This document shows, in pieces, positions 1-7,656 of a stretch of 10,581 bases of DNA; position 1 is the first letter of the stretch; each line of letters opens with the position of its first letter. The notes under the pieces are model-generated. The model had not been told where the DNA came from. It worked only from the letters and a program-made list of their open reading frames with translations, and made no database searches. Location: contig CAVJGK010000050.1 of assembly GCA_963648895.1 (NCBI GenBank), forward strand, positions 1 to 10,581. Reading direction: 5' to 3'. Source of the DNA: UBA3210 sp963648895 (GTDB lineage Bacteria > Bacillota_I > Bacilli_A > RFN20 > CAG-449). The position numbers and the translations under genes are program-made.

Positions 1-170
1 CCGCTTATATATTTGATCATTATAATTTAAAAATATCATATAACAAATATATGCTTATATTATCAACAGTGAGAAGTTATCTTTCTTATTTAAGCAACGC
101 AAAAAGAATTAGAAATTATTTTAAAGATAATCGCTTAGTCTTTATAAATGATAATGATATGCAAAAATAA
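1..170 (+). CDS. 3' end of an unknown protein (partial)
   Basis: One plus-strand frame is open from base 3 to a TAA at 168-170 and gives 55 C-terminal residues ending in FINDNDMQK. The other two plus frames are soon closed. The tail is basic and rich in Tyr, Asn and Leu, with a helix-like stretch (TVRSYLSYLSNAKRIRNYF), and could be the end of a DNA-binding or similar soluble domain. I do not recognise the family. The gene starts outside the window. No U-tract terminator follows it, and the next gene has its own promoter-like sequence. It could also be a chance open frame in AT-rich DNA, although 55 codons without a stop and a natural amino-acid mix favour a real gene. Confidence 0.5.
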   Translation, partial: AYIFDHYNLKISYNKYMLILSTVRSYLSYLSNAKRIRNYFKDNRLVFINDNDMQK

Positions 171-199
171 AAATGATACCCTATTGCAAAAATAAAAAT
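160..199. repeat. 15-bp direct repeat pair
   Basis: TGCAAAAATAAAAAT occurs at 160-174 and again at 185-199, separated by 10 bases. The first copy spans the stop codon of the upstream partial gene. The copies are exact, but the sequence is A-rich and no function is evident. Confidence 0.6.
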
Positions 200-214
200 A
201 TTAAACAATAAGAA

Positions 215-243
215 TTAAAATAAAAAAGAAAAAATGATAGAAT
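215..243 (+). promoter_or_regulatory. Probable sigma-A promoter with extended -10
   Basis: A -10 box TAGAAT (238-243) is preceded by TG one base upstream (TGaTAGAAT). A weak -35 (TTAAAA, 215-220) lies 17 bp further up. It is placed about 20 bp before the ATG of the FAD dehydrogenase gene at 262. Confidence 0.5.
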
Positions 244-261
244 AGTCTCGCTGGTGATAAT

Positions 262-1860
262 ATGGAAATAGTAGTAAACAACCTTACATTAAAAATATAT
301 GAAAATGAAGATAAGTTAGAAGATAAATTATCTTCTTTTTTAGGTATTGAAAAATCTTATATTGAATCTTATAAGATTGTAAAAAAAGCCATTGATGCAA
401 GAAAGAAAAATTCTTTATTATATGTTTATTCTTTAAGAGTTATTTTAAATAAAGACTTTGATTTTTCCTCTAACCATAATGTTAAATTATATGATTTTAA
501 AAAAGATGAATATGTTATTCCTTTATTAAAATCAACTAAAAGACCAATTGTAGTAGGTTTAGGTCCATGTGGATTAATGAGCGCATTCTACCTAGCTAAC
601 GCAGGAATGAAACCGATAGTTATTGAAATGGGTAAAGATGTTGATTCACGTATTAAAGATGTGGAAAATTTTAAAAACGGAGGATCATTTAATCCTAATA
701 GCAATGTTTGCTTTGGTGAAGGTGGGGCAGGAACTTTTTCTGATGGAAAGTTAATGACTGGAATTAAAGATGATCGCATTAGATTTATTTTAGATACTTT
801 GATAGAATATGGGGCTCCTAAAGAAATTGGCTATTTAGCCCATCCTCATATTGGAAGCGATAATTTAAGAAATGTAGTAAAAAACATTCGTAATAAGATT
901 ATTTCTTTAGGTGGAGAAGTCTATTTTGAACATAAATTTATTGATTTTGATACTGTTGATAACAATGTTAATAAAGTAAGAATAAAAGATTTAAAAACAA
1001 ATGAAATTAAAGAATTTTATACCGATGATTTAATCTTGGCGATTGGTCATTCTTCTAGAGATACTTTTAAATTGCTTTTAGATAAAAATATAAATATTAA
1101 TCCTAAACCATTTTCTATTGGAGTAAGATTAGAAATGCTTCAAAAAGAAGTTAATATCGCTCAATACGGGAAAAACAATTTAAAATATAATCTTCCTCCA
1201 GCTGAATATAAAATAGTTACTCATTTGCCAAATGGTAGAGGTGTATATTCTTTTTGTATGTGTCCAGGAGGAGAAGTAGTTGCTTCTAATACTGAAGAAA
1301 ATTCCATTTTAGTCAATGGAATGAGTTATTTTAAAAGAGATTTAGAAAACGCTAATTCGGCGATATTAGTTTCTGTTAATGTAGAAGATTATTATAAAGG
1401 CAATCCACTAGATGGAATGTATTTCCAAGAGAGTATTGAAAAGAAAGCTTTTAATAAAGATTATCCTTATTATGCACCTGTTCAATTACTAGGTGATTTT
1501 ATAAAGAAAAGAAAATCGGCAAAAATTGGGTCAGTTATTCCAAGTTATAAACCTGGATATTATTTTGCATCCATGGATGATATTTTACCTTCATTTATCG
1601 CCCAATCTTTAAGAGAAGGCTTAATATCCTTAGGTAATAAATTAACATCAATTAAAAATGAAGATAATGTTTTAACTGGTGTAGAAACTAGATCTTCTTC
1701 TCCTATCCATATTTTAAGAGATGAAAATGGTCAAACTAATATTAAAGGTATTTATCCTTGTGGAGAAGGGGCATCTTATGCTGGAGGAATTACTTCAAGC
1801 ATGGTTGATGGATTAAGAGTTGGTGAATTTATAAAAAATAAATACCAAGGAGGTAATTAA
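262..1860 (+). CDS. FAD-dependent dehydrogenase, COG2509 family
   Basis: The 532-residue protein is a flavoprotein of the NAD(P)/FAD oxidoreductase superfamily, most like the uncharacterised COG2509 dehydrogenases. It has an N-terminal domain of about 90 residues. The FAD-binding Rossmann motif follows (VVGLGPCG, about 97-104), with the strand-end acidic residue E122 in IVIEMG. Next come the family block FGEGGAGTFSDGKL (151-164), the Cys-containing FCMCPGG (331-337), and a C-terminal FAD-contacting block PCGEGASYAGGITSS (499-513). There is no signal peptide or membrane segment, so it should be cytosolic. The length is usual for the family. The start at 262 has GGTGAT upstream at 253-258 and an extended -10 promoter before it. 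The ATG of the next gene directly abuts its stop codon. The physiological substrate is not known from the sequence. Confidence 0.88.
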   Translation: MEIVVNNLTLKIYENEDKLEDKLSSFLGIEKSYIESYKIVKKAIDARKKNSLLYVYSLRVILNKDFDFSSNHNVKLYDFKKDEYVIPLLKSTKRPIVVGLGPCGLMSAFYLANAGMKPIVIEMGKDVDSRIKDVENFKNGGSFNPNSNVCFGEGGAGTFSDGKLMTGIKDDRIRFILDTLIEYGAPKEIGYLAHPHIGSDNLRNVVKNIRNKIISLGGEVYFEHKFIDFDTVDNNVNKVRIKDLKTNEIKEFYTDDLILAIGHSSRDTFKLLLDKNININPKPFSIGVRLEMLQKEVNIAQYGKNNLKYNLPPAEYKIVTHLPNGRGVYSFCMCPGGEVVASNTEENSILVNGMSYFKRDLENANSAILVSVNVEDYYKGNPLDGMYFQESIEKKAFNKDYPYYAPVQLLGDFIKKRKSAKIGSVIPSYKPGYYFASMDDILPSFIAQSLREGLISLGNKLTSIKNEDNVLTGVETRSSSPIHILRDENGQTNIKGIYPCGEGASYAGGITSSMVDGLRVGEFIKNKYQGGN

Positions 1861-2382
1861 ATGCATCCTATAAAACATTTTATAACTATCACTAAACACC
1901 GTCATAAAGTAAGACATATATGCTTTAAAATCGGTATTCCTTGGCAAGGAATTATCCATGATTTATCAAAATATTCTTTAACGGAATTTATTCCAGGTGC
2001 GAAATATTATCAAGGTAATCGATCACCAAATGCGAAAGAAAGAGAAATTCATGGCTATTCCAAAGCTTGGTTACACCATAAAGGAAGAAATAAACACCAT
2101 TTTGAATATTGGTCAGATATAGTTCCAACAGGTGGCTATGGACCTATTAAAATGCCATTAAAATATGTAAAAGAAATGTTTGCAGATCGTATCGCAGCTA
2201 GTAAGACTTATAGAGGTAAAGATTATAAAGATGAAGATCCATTAATCTATCTAATTTCTAAAGAAGCTAAATGCCAAATGAATATTGAAACATACAATGA
2301 ATTAGAAAAATGGCTTATAATGTTAAAAGAAAAAGGCGAAAAAGAAACATTTAAATATGTTAAGAAGTTAAAATCATATTAA
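1861..2382 (+). CDS. DUF5662 family protein
   Basis: This is a 173-residue soluble protein with many histidines that resembles the DUF5662 family of Bacillota. The histidines lie in conserved-looking places: KHRHKVRH near 12-19, IHDLSKYS (H33, D34), HHKGRNKHH (72-80), and an ADR (108-110) in a helix. The HD pair followed by Ser-Lys and the spaced histidines suggest a metal site of HD-hydrolase type. That is inference; no activity is established. The ATG directly follows the TAA of the FAD dehydrogenase gene, and its AAGGAGG (1847-1853) lies inside the end of that gene. The two are therefore almost certainly co-transcribed and translationally coupled. There is no signal peptide. Confidence 0.8.
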   Translation: MHPIKHFITITKHRHKVRHICFKIGIPWQGIIHDLSKYSLTEFIPGAKYYQGNRSPNAKEREIHGYSKAWLHHKGRNKHHFEYWSDIVPTGGYGPIKMPLKYVKEMFADRIAASKTYRGKDYKDEDPLIYLISKEAKCQMNIETYNELEKWLIMLKEKGEKETFKYVKKLKSY

Positions 2383-2390
2383 GAGTTAAT

Positions 2391-2418
2391 TTGTAATTCT
2401 TAATAAGTATGTTATACT
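2391..2418 (+). promoter_or_regulatory. Promoter of the GH13 gene
   Basis: The -35 is TTGTAA (2391-2396), the spacer is 16 bp, and the -10 is TATACT (2413-2418) with an extended TG at 2410-2411. The -10 lies in an 8-bp perfect inverted repeat (ATAAGTAT-gtt-ATACTTAT, 2403-2421), a possible operator. AAGGAG (2430-2435) serves the ATG at 2444. Confidence 0.7.
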
Positions 2419-2443
2419 TATATAAGCGTAAGGAGTTTTTATT

Positions 2444-4102
2444 ATGATTAAAGAAGCAGTTTGTCATAAGATGGATAAGGAATTTGTCTATGCTTTAGAA
2501 AAAGGTAAATATGTTATTAAGTTACGTACTAAAAAAGGTGATGTAACTAGTGTTTATCTTGCTTTCTGCGATAAATATTTAAATAGTTATGGCGCGGAAG
2601 ATGGTGAAGTATATCAATCACAAATGTATAAATCATTCTCTGATGAATTATTTGATTATTATGAAATTATTTTAGATTCTTCTTCATTATGCGTTAGATA
2701 TTTCTTCATCTTAAAAGATGATAAAGAAGTTGTATATTATGGCAATTATCATTTCTTTGATGAACCTATTTCTGATTTAGATTACATGTTTGATTTTTCT
2801 ACCTCAGTAAAAGATGATGAATTATTCATTATTCCTTCTTGGGCAAAAGGTAGCATTGTTTATCAAATATTTGTTGATAGATTCGCTCGCGAAGGTGGAA
2901 CAACTGATGATTCATGGTATGAAATTCCTACCCTTGGATCGAATAAAAGATATGGTGGATGTTTAAAAGGCATTACTTCTAAACTTGATTATTTACAAGA
3001 TTTAGGCGTAGAAGTTTTATATTTAACTCCAATATTTAAATCAAACTCTGATCATAAATATGTCACTGAAGATTATTTAAAAATCGATACTGACTTTGGC
3101 AAGAAAAAAGACTTAAAAGAACTTATTACTAAGGCTCATGAACATGGCATTAGAATTATTCTTGATGGAGTATTTAACCATACATCGGTCTTATTCTTCG
3201 CTTTCCAAGATGTTTTAAAGAAACAACAAAAATCTGAATATAAAGATTGGTATTATATCAATAAATTTCCTGTTAAATTTGAATTTGATAAAAAAACTAA
3301 GTCTATTCCAAATTATTTAACATTTGGTTATTCATCTGGAATGCCTAAATTAAATACATCAAATCCAAAAGTAAGAAAATATATCTTTGATGTTGTTAAA
3401 ACTTATTTAGATATGGGAATTGATGGATGGAGACTTGATGTGGCAGATGAAATCCCACATTCATTCTGGAAAGAATTTAGAAAATATGTCAAATCAATCT
3501 CTAAAGATGCTTTAATCGTTGGAGAAGTATGGCATGAAGCAAGTGAATGGCTTAAAGGCGATGAATTTGATACTGTCATGAATTATGAATTCAATAAATC
3601 AGTTGAAAGATTATGTTTAGATAAGAAATATAAATGTTCTGATTTTATCAATGATTTTAATTATGTTAATTCCAGATTAAATCTTCGCATTAGAAATTTA
3701 TTATGGAACTTAATTGATTCACATGATACACCAAGATTTTTAACTAAAGTTGGTGAAAAGAAAAAGATTTTAAAATTCGCGCTTGCGTTACAAATGGTTC
3801 TTCCAGGTATGCCAATGATTTATTATGGTGATGAAGTTGGCATGGTCGGTGAAGATGATCCTGATTGCCGTAGAGGTATGAATTGGGATGAAAGTAAAAT
3901 TGATCAAGAAATCTTATCTTATTACAAACATTGGATTAAGATTAGAAAAGATAATGAAGCTTTAAAACTCGGTCAATTATTAATTGATGATATCGATGAT
4001 GAAAATAGAATCATCCATGTCACTAGAAAATATTTCCAAGATTCTATTAAAATAGAAATCGATGCAAAGAAATTTGAAGTAAAGATTATTGAAATTATTT
4101 AA
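2444..4102 (+). CDS. GH13 alpha-glucan hydrolase (neopullulanase/cyclomaltodextrinase type)
   Basis: The 552-residue cytoplasmic glycoside hydrolase of family 13 probably cleaves alpha-1,4 bonds in maltodextrins or cyclodextrins. Residues 1-115 form an N-terminal beta domain like the CBM34 of subfamily GH13_20. The barrel starts at GSIVYQIFVDRF (136-147). All four conserved regions are intact: DGVFNH (241-246), GWRLDVADE (nucleophile D332), VGEVWHE (acid/base E361) and IDSHDT (D428). MIYYGDEVGM (458-467) and DPDCRRGMNWD (472-482) are also typical. The C-terminal beta domain is only about 45-50 residues, so the protein is somewhat shorter than the usual 580-590. There is no signal peptide, so substrates must be imported. 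It could be an alpha-glucosidase (GH13_31), but the N-terminal domain and the DPxCR block favour neopullulanase-like. It is co-transcribed with the next gene. Confidence 0.9.
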   Translation: MIKEAVCHKMDKEFVYALEKGKYVIKLRTKKGDVTSVYLAFCDKYLNSYGAEDGEVYQSQMYKSFSDELFDYYEIILDSSSLCVRYFFILKDDKEVVYYGNYHFFDEPISDLDYMFDFSTSVKDDELFIIPSWAKGSIVYQIFVDRFAREGGTTDDSWYEIPTLGSNKRYGGCLKGITSKLDYLQDLGVEVLYLTPIFKSNSDHKYVTEDYLKIDTDFGKKKDLKELITKAHEHGIRIILDGVFNHTSVLFFAFQDVLKKQQKSEYKDWYYINKFPVKFEFDKKTKSIPNYLTFGYSSGMPKLNTSNPKVRKYIFDVVKTYLDMGIDGWRLDVADEIPHSFWKEFRKYVKSISKDALIVGEVWHEASEWLKGDEFDTVMNYEFNKSVERLCLDKKYKCSDFINDFNYVNSRLNLRIRNLLWNLIDSHDTPRFLTKVGEKKKILKFALALQMVLPGMPMIYYGDEVGMVGEDDPDCRRGMNWDESKIDQEILSYYKHWIKIRKDNEALKLGQLLIDDIDDENRIIHVTRKYFQDSIKIEIDAKKFEVKIIEII

Positions 4103-4111
4103 GGAGGAATT

Positions 4112-5071
4112 ATGCCAGGAGTATATATTTTATATATCGTTGTCGCAGTTATTATTTTACTACTGGTTGTAGGTTCTTTTTGGTTGTCAAATATTCTTTA
4201 TAAGAAGGTTTTCTTAAGAGATAAAATTCATCTCAGATTCAAACATCTTTATTTGAGTCATAAAATATCATCACGTTTTGATGATTATATTTTCTCTAAT
4301 GTCAAAGAATTTAATTTTGATGAAATTATTTCTCTTCCTGCTTTTGATGGATATAACATTAAAGCTTATTTTAAAAAATCAAACAATGAATCAAAAAATT
4401 ATATTATCTCTGTACCAGGTTATAGCACCATTGTGGAAAAGAATTATGGTATGCATGCATATATCTATGATGAATTAAATTTCAACATGGTATATATGGA
4501 AAATAGAGGTAATCCTTTATCTCCTTGTGAACATGTCACATTAGGTTTACAAGAAAGAAAAGACCTTTTATCAATGATTAATTATTTGATCAAAAAAGAA
4601 GGTGAAGATATTTCTATTATCCTTGAAGGTTCTTCTATGGGTGGATATATGGCTTTAAGTATCGCGGATGATTTACCTTCCCAAGTTAAAGGTATTATCG
4701 CAGATTCAGCTTTCACATCTGTTTATGATGAATTAAACTTCATCTTAAAAAGAGAACATATCATTTTACCAGTTAGAAAATTAACATTGTGGAATTTAAA
4801 TAATAAAGTAATTGGTAATTTCAATGTAAATATTAAAAAACATGACACACGTGATTCTTTATCTCATTGTAAAGTACCTGTTTGCTTAATTTATTCTACT
4901 GGTGATGATTTTGTATCAAATGAATTTTCTATTGAGAATAAGAAAGCTTGCAAGAGTGAATGTTATTTATATAATTTCCCATTTAGTAAGCATTTATATT
5001 TAAATTTCGAACATGAAACTTTATATAAATCAACCACATACAAATTTATCGAAAACTGTTTAAAAGACTAA
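4112..5071 (+). CDS. Membrane-anchored alpha/beta hydrolase (YqkD-like)
   Basis: This 319-residue protein has one N-terminal transmembrane segment (about 5-28, YILYIVVAVIILLLVVGSFW) followed by a serine-hydrolase fold. The nucleophile elbow is GSSMGG (173-178, Ser175), the likely acid lies in TGDDFVSN (D265 or D266), and the likely His is H294 in FSKH. An NRG block (131-133) sits where relatives carry an oxyanion-side motif. The family (COG1073, Bacillus YqkD-like) holds esterases and peptidase-like hydrolases whose substrates are mostly unknown. AAGGAGG (4101-4107) overlaps the stop codon of the GH13 gene, so the two form one transcript. Transcription ends at the hairpin just after the stop. 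The link to glucan metabolism is by position only. Confidence 0.82.
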   Translation: MPGVYILYIVVAVIILLLVVGSFWLSNILYKKVFLRDKIHLRFKHLYLSHKISSRFDDYIFSNVKEFNFDEIISLPAFDGYNIKAYFKKSNNESKNYIISVPGYSTIVEKNYGMHAYIYDELNFNMVYMENRGNPLSPCEHVTLGLQERKDLLSMINYLIKKEGEDISIILEGSSMGGYMALSIADDLPSQVKGIIADSAFTSVYDELNFILKREHIILPVRKLTLWNLNNKVIGNFNVNIKKHDTRDSLSHCKVPVCLIYSTGDDFVSNEFSIENKKACKSECYLYNFPFSKHLYLNFEHETLYKSTTYKFIENCLKD

Positions 5072-5107
5072 TAAGAAGTGATTGACAACCACTTCTTATT
5101 TTTTTAT
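5070..5107 (+). terminator. Rho-independent terminator with a promoter -35 in its loop
   Basis: A perfect 11-bp stem (AATAAGAAGTG 5070-5080 with CACTTCTTATT 5090-5100) has a 9-base loop and a run of seven Ts (5099-5105). It starts at the last bases of the hydrolase gene and ends the GH13/hydrolase transcript. The loop holds TTGACA, the -35 of the tyrS promoter. Confidence 0.9.
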
Positions 5108-5110
5108 AAT
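5082..5110 (+). promoter_or_regulatory. Consensus sigma-A promoter of the tyrS T-box leader
   Basis: TTGACA (5082-5087), a 17-bp spacer and TATAAT (5105-5110) match the consensus perfectly. Transcription should start near 5117, just before the T-box leader. The spacer contains the right arm and U-tract of the upstream gene's terminator. Confidence 0.92.
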
Positions 5111-5116
5111 TTTTTA

Positions 5117-5371
5117 CATAAAGCGATGAATAGAAGAAGTAGTTTTTAATTAATTCTATGTAGAAAGTTGTTGGTTGATGAAAAACAATTAGAACTTAAA
5201 AATGAATACATCTAGGAGCTATTTGCTAGAAGTAATAGTAAAGCAAATCGATTAATACACGTTAAAGTATTGAGTTTTGTTAAACTCGCTGAGGTAGATG
5301 ATGTGAGTCATCTACGAATTAAGGTGGTATCACGATTCTTTCGTCCTTATTATTAATAAGGGCGTTTTTTT
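5117..5371 (+). promoter_or_regulatory. Tyrosine T-box riboswitch
   Basis: The roughly 255-base leader senses uncharged tRNA-Tyr and controls tyrS by antitermination. The base of stem I can be drawn from 5122-5133 and 5219-5227. The specifier codon is TAC (5207-5209, within GAATACATC), which is Tyr and agrees with the gene downstream. A hairpin GAGTTT/AAACTC lies at 5272-5287. Stem III is GTAGATGA (5294-5301) with TCATCTAC (5308-5315). The T-box is AAGGTGGTATCACG (5321-5334). The antiterminator is complete: AAGG pairs with CCTT (5345-5348), the 7-base bulge TGGTATC (5325-5331) follows, and ACGA pairs with TCGT (5341-5344). Bulge base U5328 fits a tRNA with discriminator A. Confidence 0.95.
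5342..5371 (+). terminator. T-box attenuator terminator
   Basis: CGTCCTTATT (5342-5351) pairs with AATAAGGGCG (5355-5364, one G-U pair) over a 3-base loop, followed by TTTTTT. Its left arm contains the CGTCCTT that the antiterminator also needs, so the two structures exclude each other. Confidence 0.92.
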
Positions 5372-5388
5372 ATTTTAAGGAGGTATTT

Positions 5389-6594
5389 ATGGGAATTTTT
5401 GAAGAATTAGAATGGAGAGGATTAATTAAAGATGTATCTGATCCTGCGATTAAAGATTTAATCAACAATGGAGAAGTAACTTTTTATATTGGTACTGACC
5501 CAACTGGTGATTCATTACACATCGGTCATTTTTCTAGCTTTTTAATTTCTAAAAGATTAAAAGATGCAGGCCATCATCCAATTTTACTTGTTGGAGGTGG
5601 AACAGGATTAATTGGTGATCCAAAACCAGATGCAGAAAGACCAATGATCACACATGAACAAGTTGAACATAACTTCAATTGCTTAAAGAAACAAGCAAGT
5701 GATTTATTTGGCTTTGAAGTTGTTAACAACTACGATTGGTTAGGAAAATTAAATTTAATTGATTATTTAAGAGACTTTGGTAAATATTTCAATGTCAATT
5801 ATATGATAAACAAAGATATTGTTAGAAGAAGATTAGATTCTGGTATTACATTTACAGAATTTTCTTATATGACATTACAAGCTTTAGACTTCTGGCATTT
5901 ATATACAACTAGAGGAGTTACTTTCCAAGTTGCAGGTCAAGACCAATGGGGTAATATTACTGCTGGTATTGATTTAATTAGAAAGAAAGAAGGCAAAACT
6001 GCATATGGTTTTACAATGCCTTTATTAACTAAATCTGATGGTACAAAATTTGGTAAAACAAATGGTAAAGCTATCTGGTTAGATAGAAATAAAACTACAC
6101 CATTTGAAATGTATCAATTCTTTATCAATTCAGAAGATAGCAAAGTTATTGATTATTTAAAATTCTTAACATTCTTATCTAAAGAAGAAATTGAAGAATT
6201 AGAAAAGAAAAACCAAGAACATCCAGAACTTCGTGAAGCACATAAAGCTCTCGCTAAAGAAGTTATTACTTTCATCCATGGTGAAGATGCTTATAAAGAA
6301 GCTCTTGCTCAAGCAGAATCATTATTTAAAAATGGTGGAGTTGATAAAGATATGCCTTTGACCAAAGTTGATCCTTCTATTTTAGTTAATGATCAAGTTG
6401 ATATTTTAACATTACTTGTCTCATGTGGATTATTACCATCTAAATCAGAAGCTAGAAGAAGTGTAGAACAAGGTGGAGTATCTATCGATGATAACAAAGT
6501 AACTGATGTTAAATTAATGATTAGCAAAGAACAATTAGAAAAAGGTTTCATCATTAAAAAAGGTAAAAAGAACTTTATTAAAGTTGGATTATAA
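5389..6594 (+). CDS. tyrS: Tyrosyl-tRNA synthetase
   Basis: This is a 401-residue class I aminoacyl-tRNA synthetase that charges tRNA-Tyr in the cytosol. The ATP-binding HIGH motif is at 44-47, preceded by the tyrosine-pocket stretch YIGTDPTGDSL. VAGQDQWGNI (181-190) is the other tyrosine-binding block. The KMSKS loop reads KFGKT (220-224), as is usual in bacterial TyrRS. Residues from about 335 to the end form an S4-like RNA-binding domain with GLLPSKSEARR. The length is slightly below the usual 410-420. AAGGAGG (5377-5383) lies 5 bases before the ATG. The gene is transcribed alone from a consensus promoter, regulated by its Tyr T-box, and closed by its own terminator. Confidence 0.98.
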   Translation: MGIFEELEWRGLIKDVSDPAIKDLINNGEVTFYIGTDPTGDSLHIGHFSSFLISKRLKDAGHHPILLVGGGTGLIGDPKPDAERPMITHEQVEHNFNCLKKQASDLFGFEVVNNYDWLGKLNLIDYLRDFGKYFNVNYMINKDIVRRRLDSGITFTEFSYMTLQALDFWHLYTTRGVTFQVAGQDQWGNITAGIDLIRKKEGKTAYGFTMPLLTKSDGTKFGKTNGKAIWLDRNKTTPFEMYQFFINSEDSKVIDYLKFLTFLSKEEIEELEKKNQEHPELREAHKALAKEVITFIHGEDAYKEALAQAESLFKNGGVDKDMPLTKVDPSILVNDQVDILTLLVSCGLLPSKSEARRSVEQGGVSIDDNKVTDVKLMISKEQLEKGFIIKKGKKNFIKVGL

Positions 6595-6598
6595 TTTT

Positions 6599-6644
6599 AA
6601 AAGCCTAGTATATTGTCTAATAAAGACTGATAACTAGGCTTTTT
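6599..6644 (+). terminator. Terminator after tyrS, possibly bidirectional
   Basis: AAAAGCCTAGT (6599-6609) pairs with ACTAGGCTTTT (6633-6643). An inner GTCT/AGAC hairpin (6615-6627) sits within the arm, and a T run follows. It lies between the convergent tyrS and Fic genes. On the minus strand the tail is TTTTAAAA, so it may serve both, less well for the Fic gene. Confidence 0.8.
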
Positions 6645-6664
6645 CTTTGACTTATTTATATATT

Positions 6665-7600
6665 TTAAAATCTTCTCCAACATTTTTCTTTTAAAAACAT
6701 TTTAATCAATTCTTCGTTTTTTTCTTCATAATAATCAACTAAAAGTTTTTTAAATTCACTTACGATATTTTCAGGAACAACCAAAAGTCCTTCACCGTTT
6801 TGAATAAGAAAATGATTAGCGAAGATGATAGAAGCTCTTTTATTTCCATCGATAAATATTTGTGTTTTCATGCAATATAAAACAAGTTCGATTGCTTTAT
6901 TTATCGTTTCTTTATCCTCATTTATAATGGAAGTTATTTTTTCTTTCACATCAATTTCAATTGGTAATGGTGGAATGTAAGAAGATCCACCAATTGCAAC
7001 TGGTATACTTCTAATAGTTCCTCCATTATCATAAAATCCTTCATTGACCAATTTAGCAATATGGCATAAAAGATAATAATTACAAGGAGAAGAAACAACA
7101 TCTTTATCAACAATAAATTCCCATGCGTGTTTAAGATTTATGATTTTTTGCACGTCACTAGCTTTTACTCCGTTTACTATTCCATTTTCTAAGATGGTTT
7201 CAGTTTGAGGAAATGTGGTAGAAACTCCTTCTAATACAGCTTGATCGTAAATTAGATTCTTAACATTTGCCCTGGCAAAATCAATGTTTAAACATACTAA
7301 TTGTGATAAATCTTTTTCTTGATAACCAAGCTTAACAAGTTCTTTTTCAATGATTCTAAGTTGCTTTTTTAAATCTCTAATTAGTTTTGTTTGATTTATG
7401 GCCATAGCATATAAATCATCACTATATTTACCAATGTAAGTGGATTTATTTTTACCTAATTCTTTTTTTCTTACATAGATGTATTTTTCATTTTCAATTG
7501 TTTTAACTTCGATACTTCCGTTAAAAGAAGAAGTGTTTATCTTTGCTTGGATATCAGCCTTTTTATCTAATAAAATTTGTAATGTTTCAATTTCACTCAT
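6665..7600 (-). CDS. Fic-fold protein lacking the catalytic histidine
   Basis: The 311-residue protein has a Fic domain in its C-terminal two thirds. Fic enzymes normally transfer AMP or another phosphate-containing group to target proteins, using the His of HPFxDGN(K/R)R. Here the aligned motif reads QIFIDGNKR (247-255). The anion-binding DGNKR is intact, but the His is Gln247. The flap GGTIRS..PVAIGG (193-205) with PPLP (210-213) is present. The inhibitory-helix motif [S/T]xxxE[G/N] appears as QAVLEG (120-125), again Gln in place of Ser/Thr. Residues 1-92 contain a basic YIYVRKKELGK stretch and a probable coiled coil, a common N-terminus in Firmicute Fic proteins. SD AAGGAG (complement of 7609-7614) precedes the ATG. 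The gene stands alone and is convergent with tyrS. It may be a non-AMPylating or differently acting relative. Confidence 0.85.
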   Translation of the reverse strand: MSEIETLQILLDKKADIQAKINTSSFNGSIEVKTIENEKYIYVRKKELGKNKSTYIGKYSDDLYAMAINQTKLIRDLKKQLRIIEKELVKLGYQEKDLSQLVCLNIDFARANVKNLIYDQAVLEGVSTTFPQTETILENGIVNGVKASDVQKIINLKHAWEFIVDKDVVSSPCNYYLLCHIAKLVNEGFYDNGGTIRSIPVAIGGSSYIPPLPIEIDVKEKITSIINEDKETINKAIELVLYCMKTQIFIDGNKRASIIFANHFLIQNGEGLLVVPENIVSEFKKLLVDYYEEKNEELIKMFLKEKCWRRF

Positions 7601-7612
7601 ATTACCATCTCC

Positions 7613-7656
7613 TTAGGGTGAATTTTATAAATAAATAATAGTGAAATTCACCCTAA
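7613..7656. repeat. Perfect 13-bp inverted repeat around the Fic promoter (operator candidate)
   Basis: TTAGGGTGAATTT (7613-7625) and its exact complement AAATTCACCCTAA (7644-7656) are 18 bases apart, with centres 31 bp apart or about three helical turns. One arm fills the -35/-10 spacer of the Fic promoter. The other lies in the 5' leader and touches the SD. Only one arm is transcribed, so this is a DNA site, not an RNA hairpin. It suggests a dimeric or tetrameric repressor. Confidence 0.75.
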
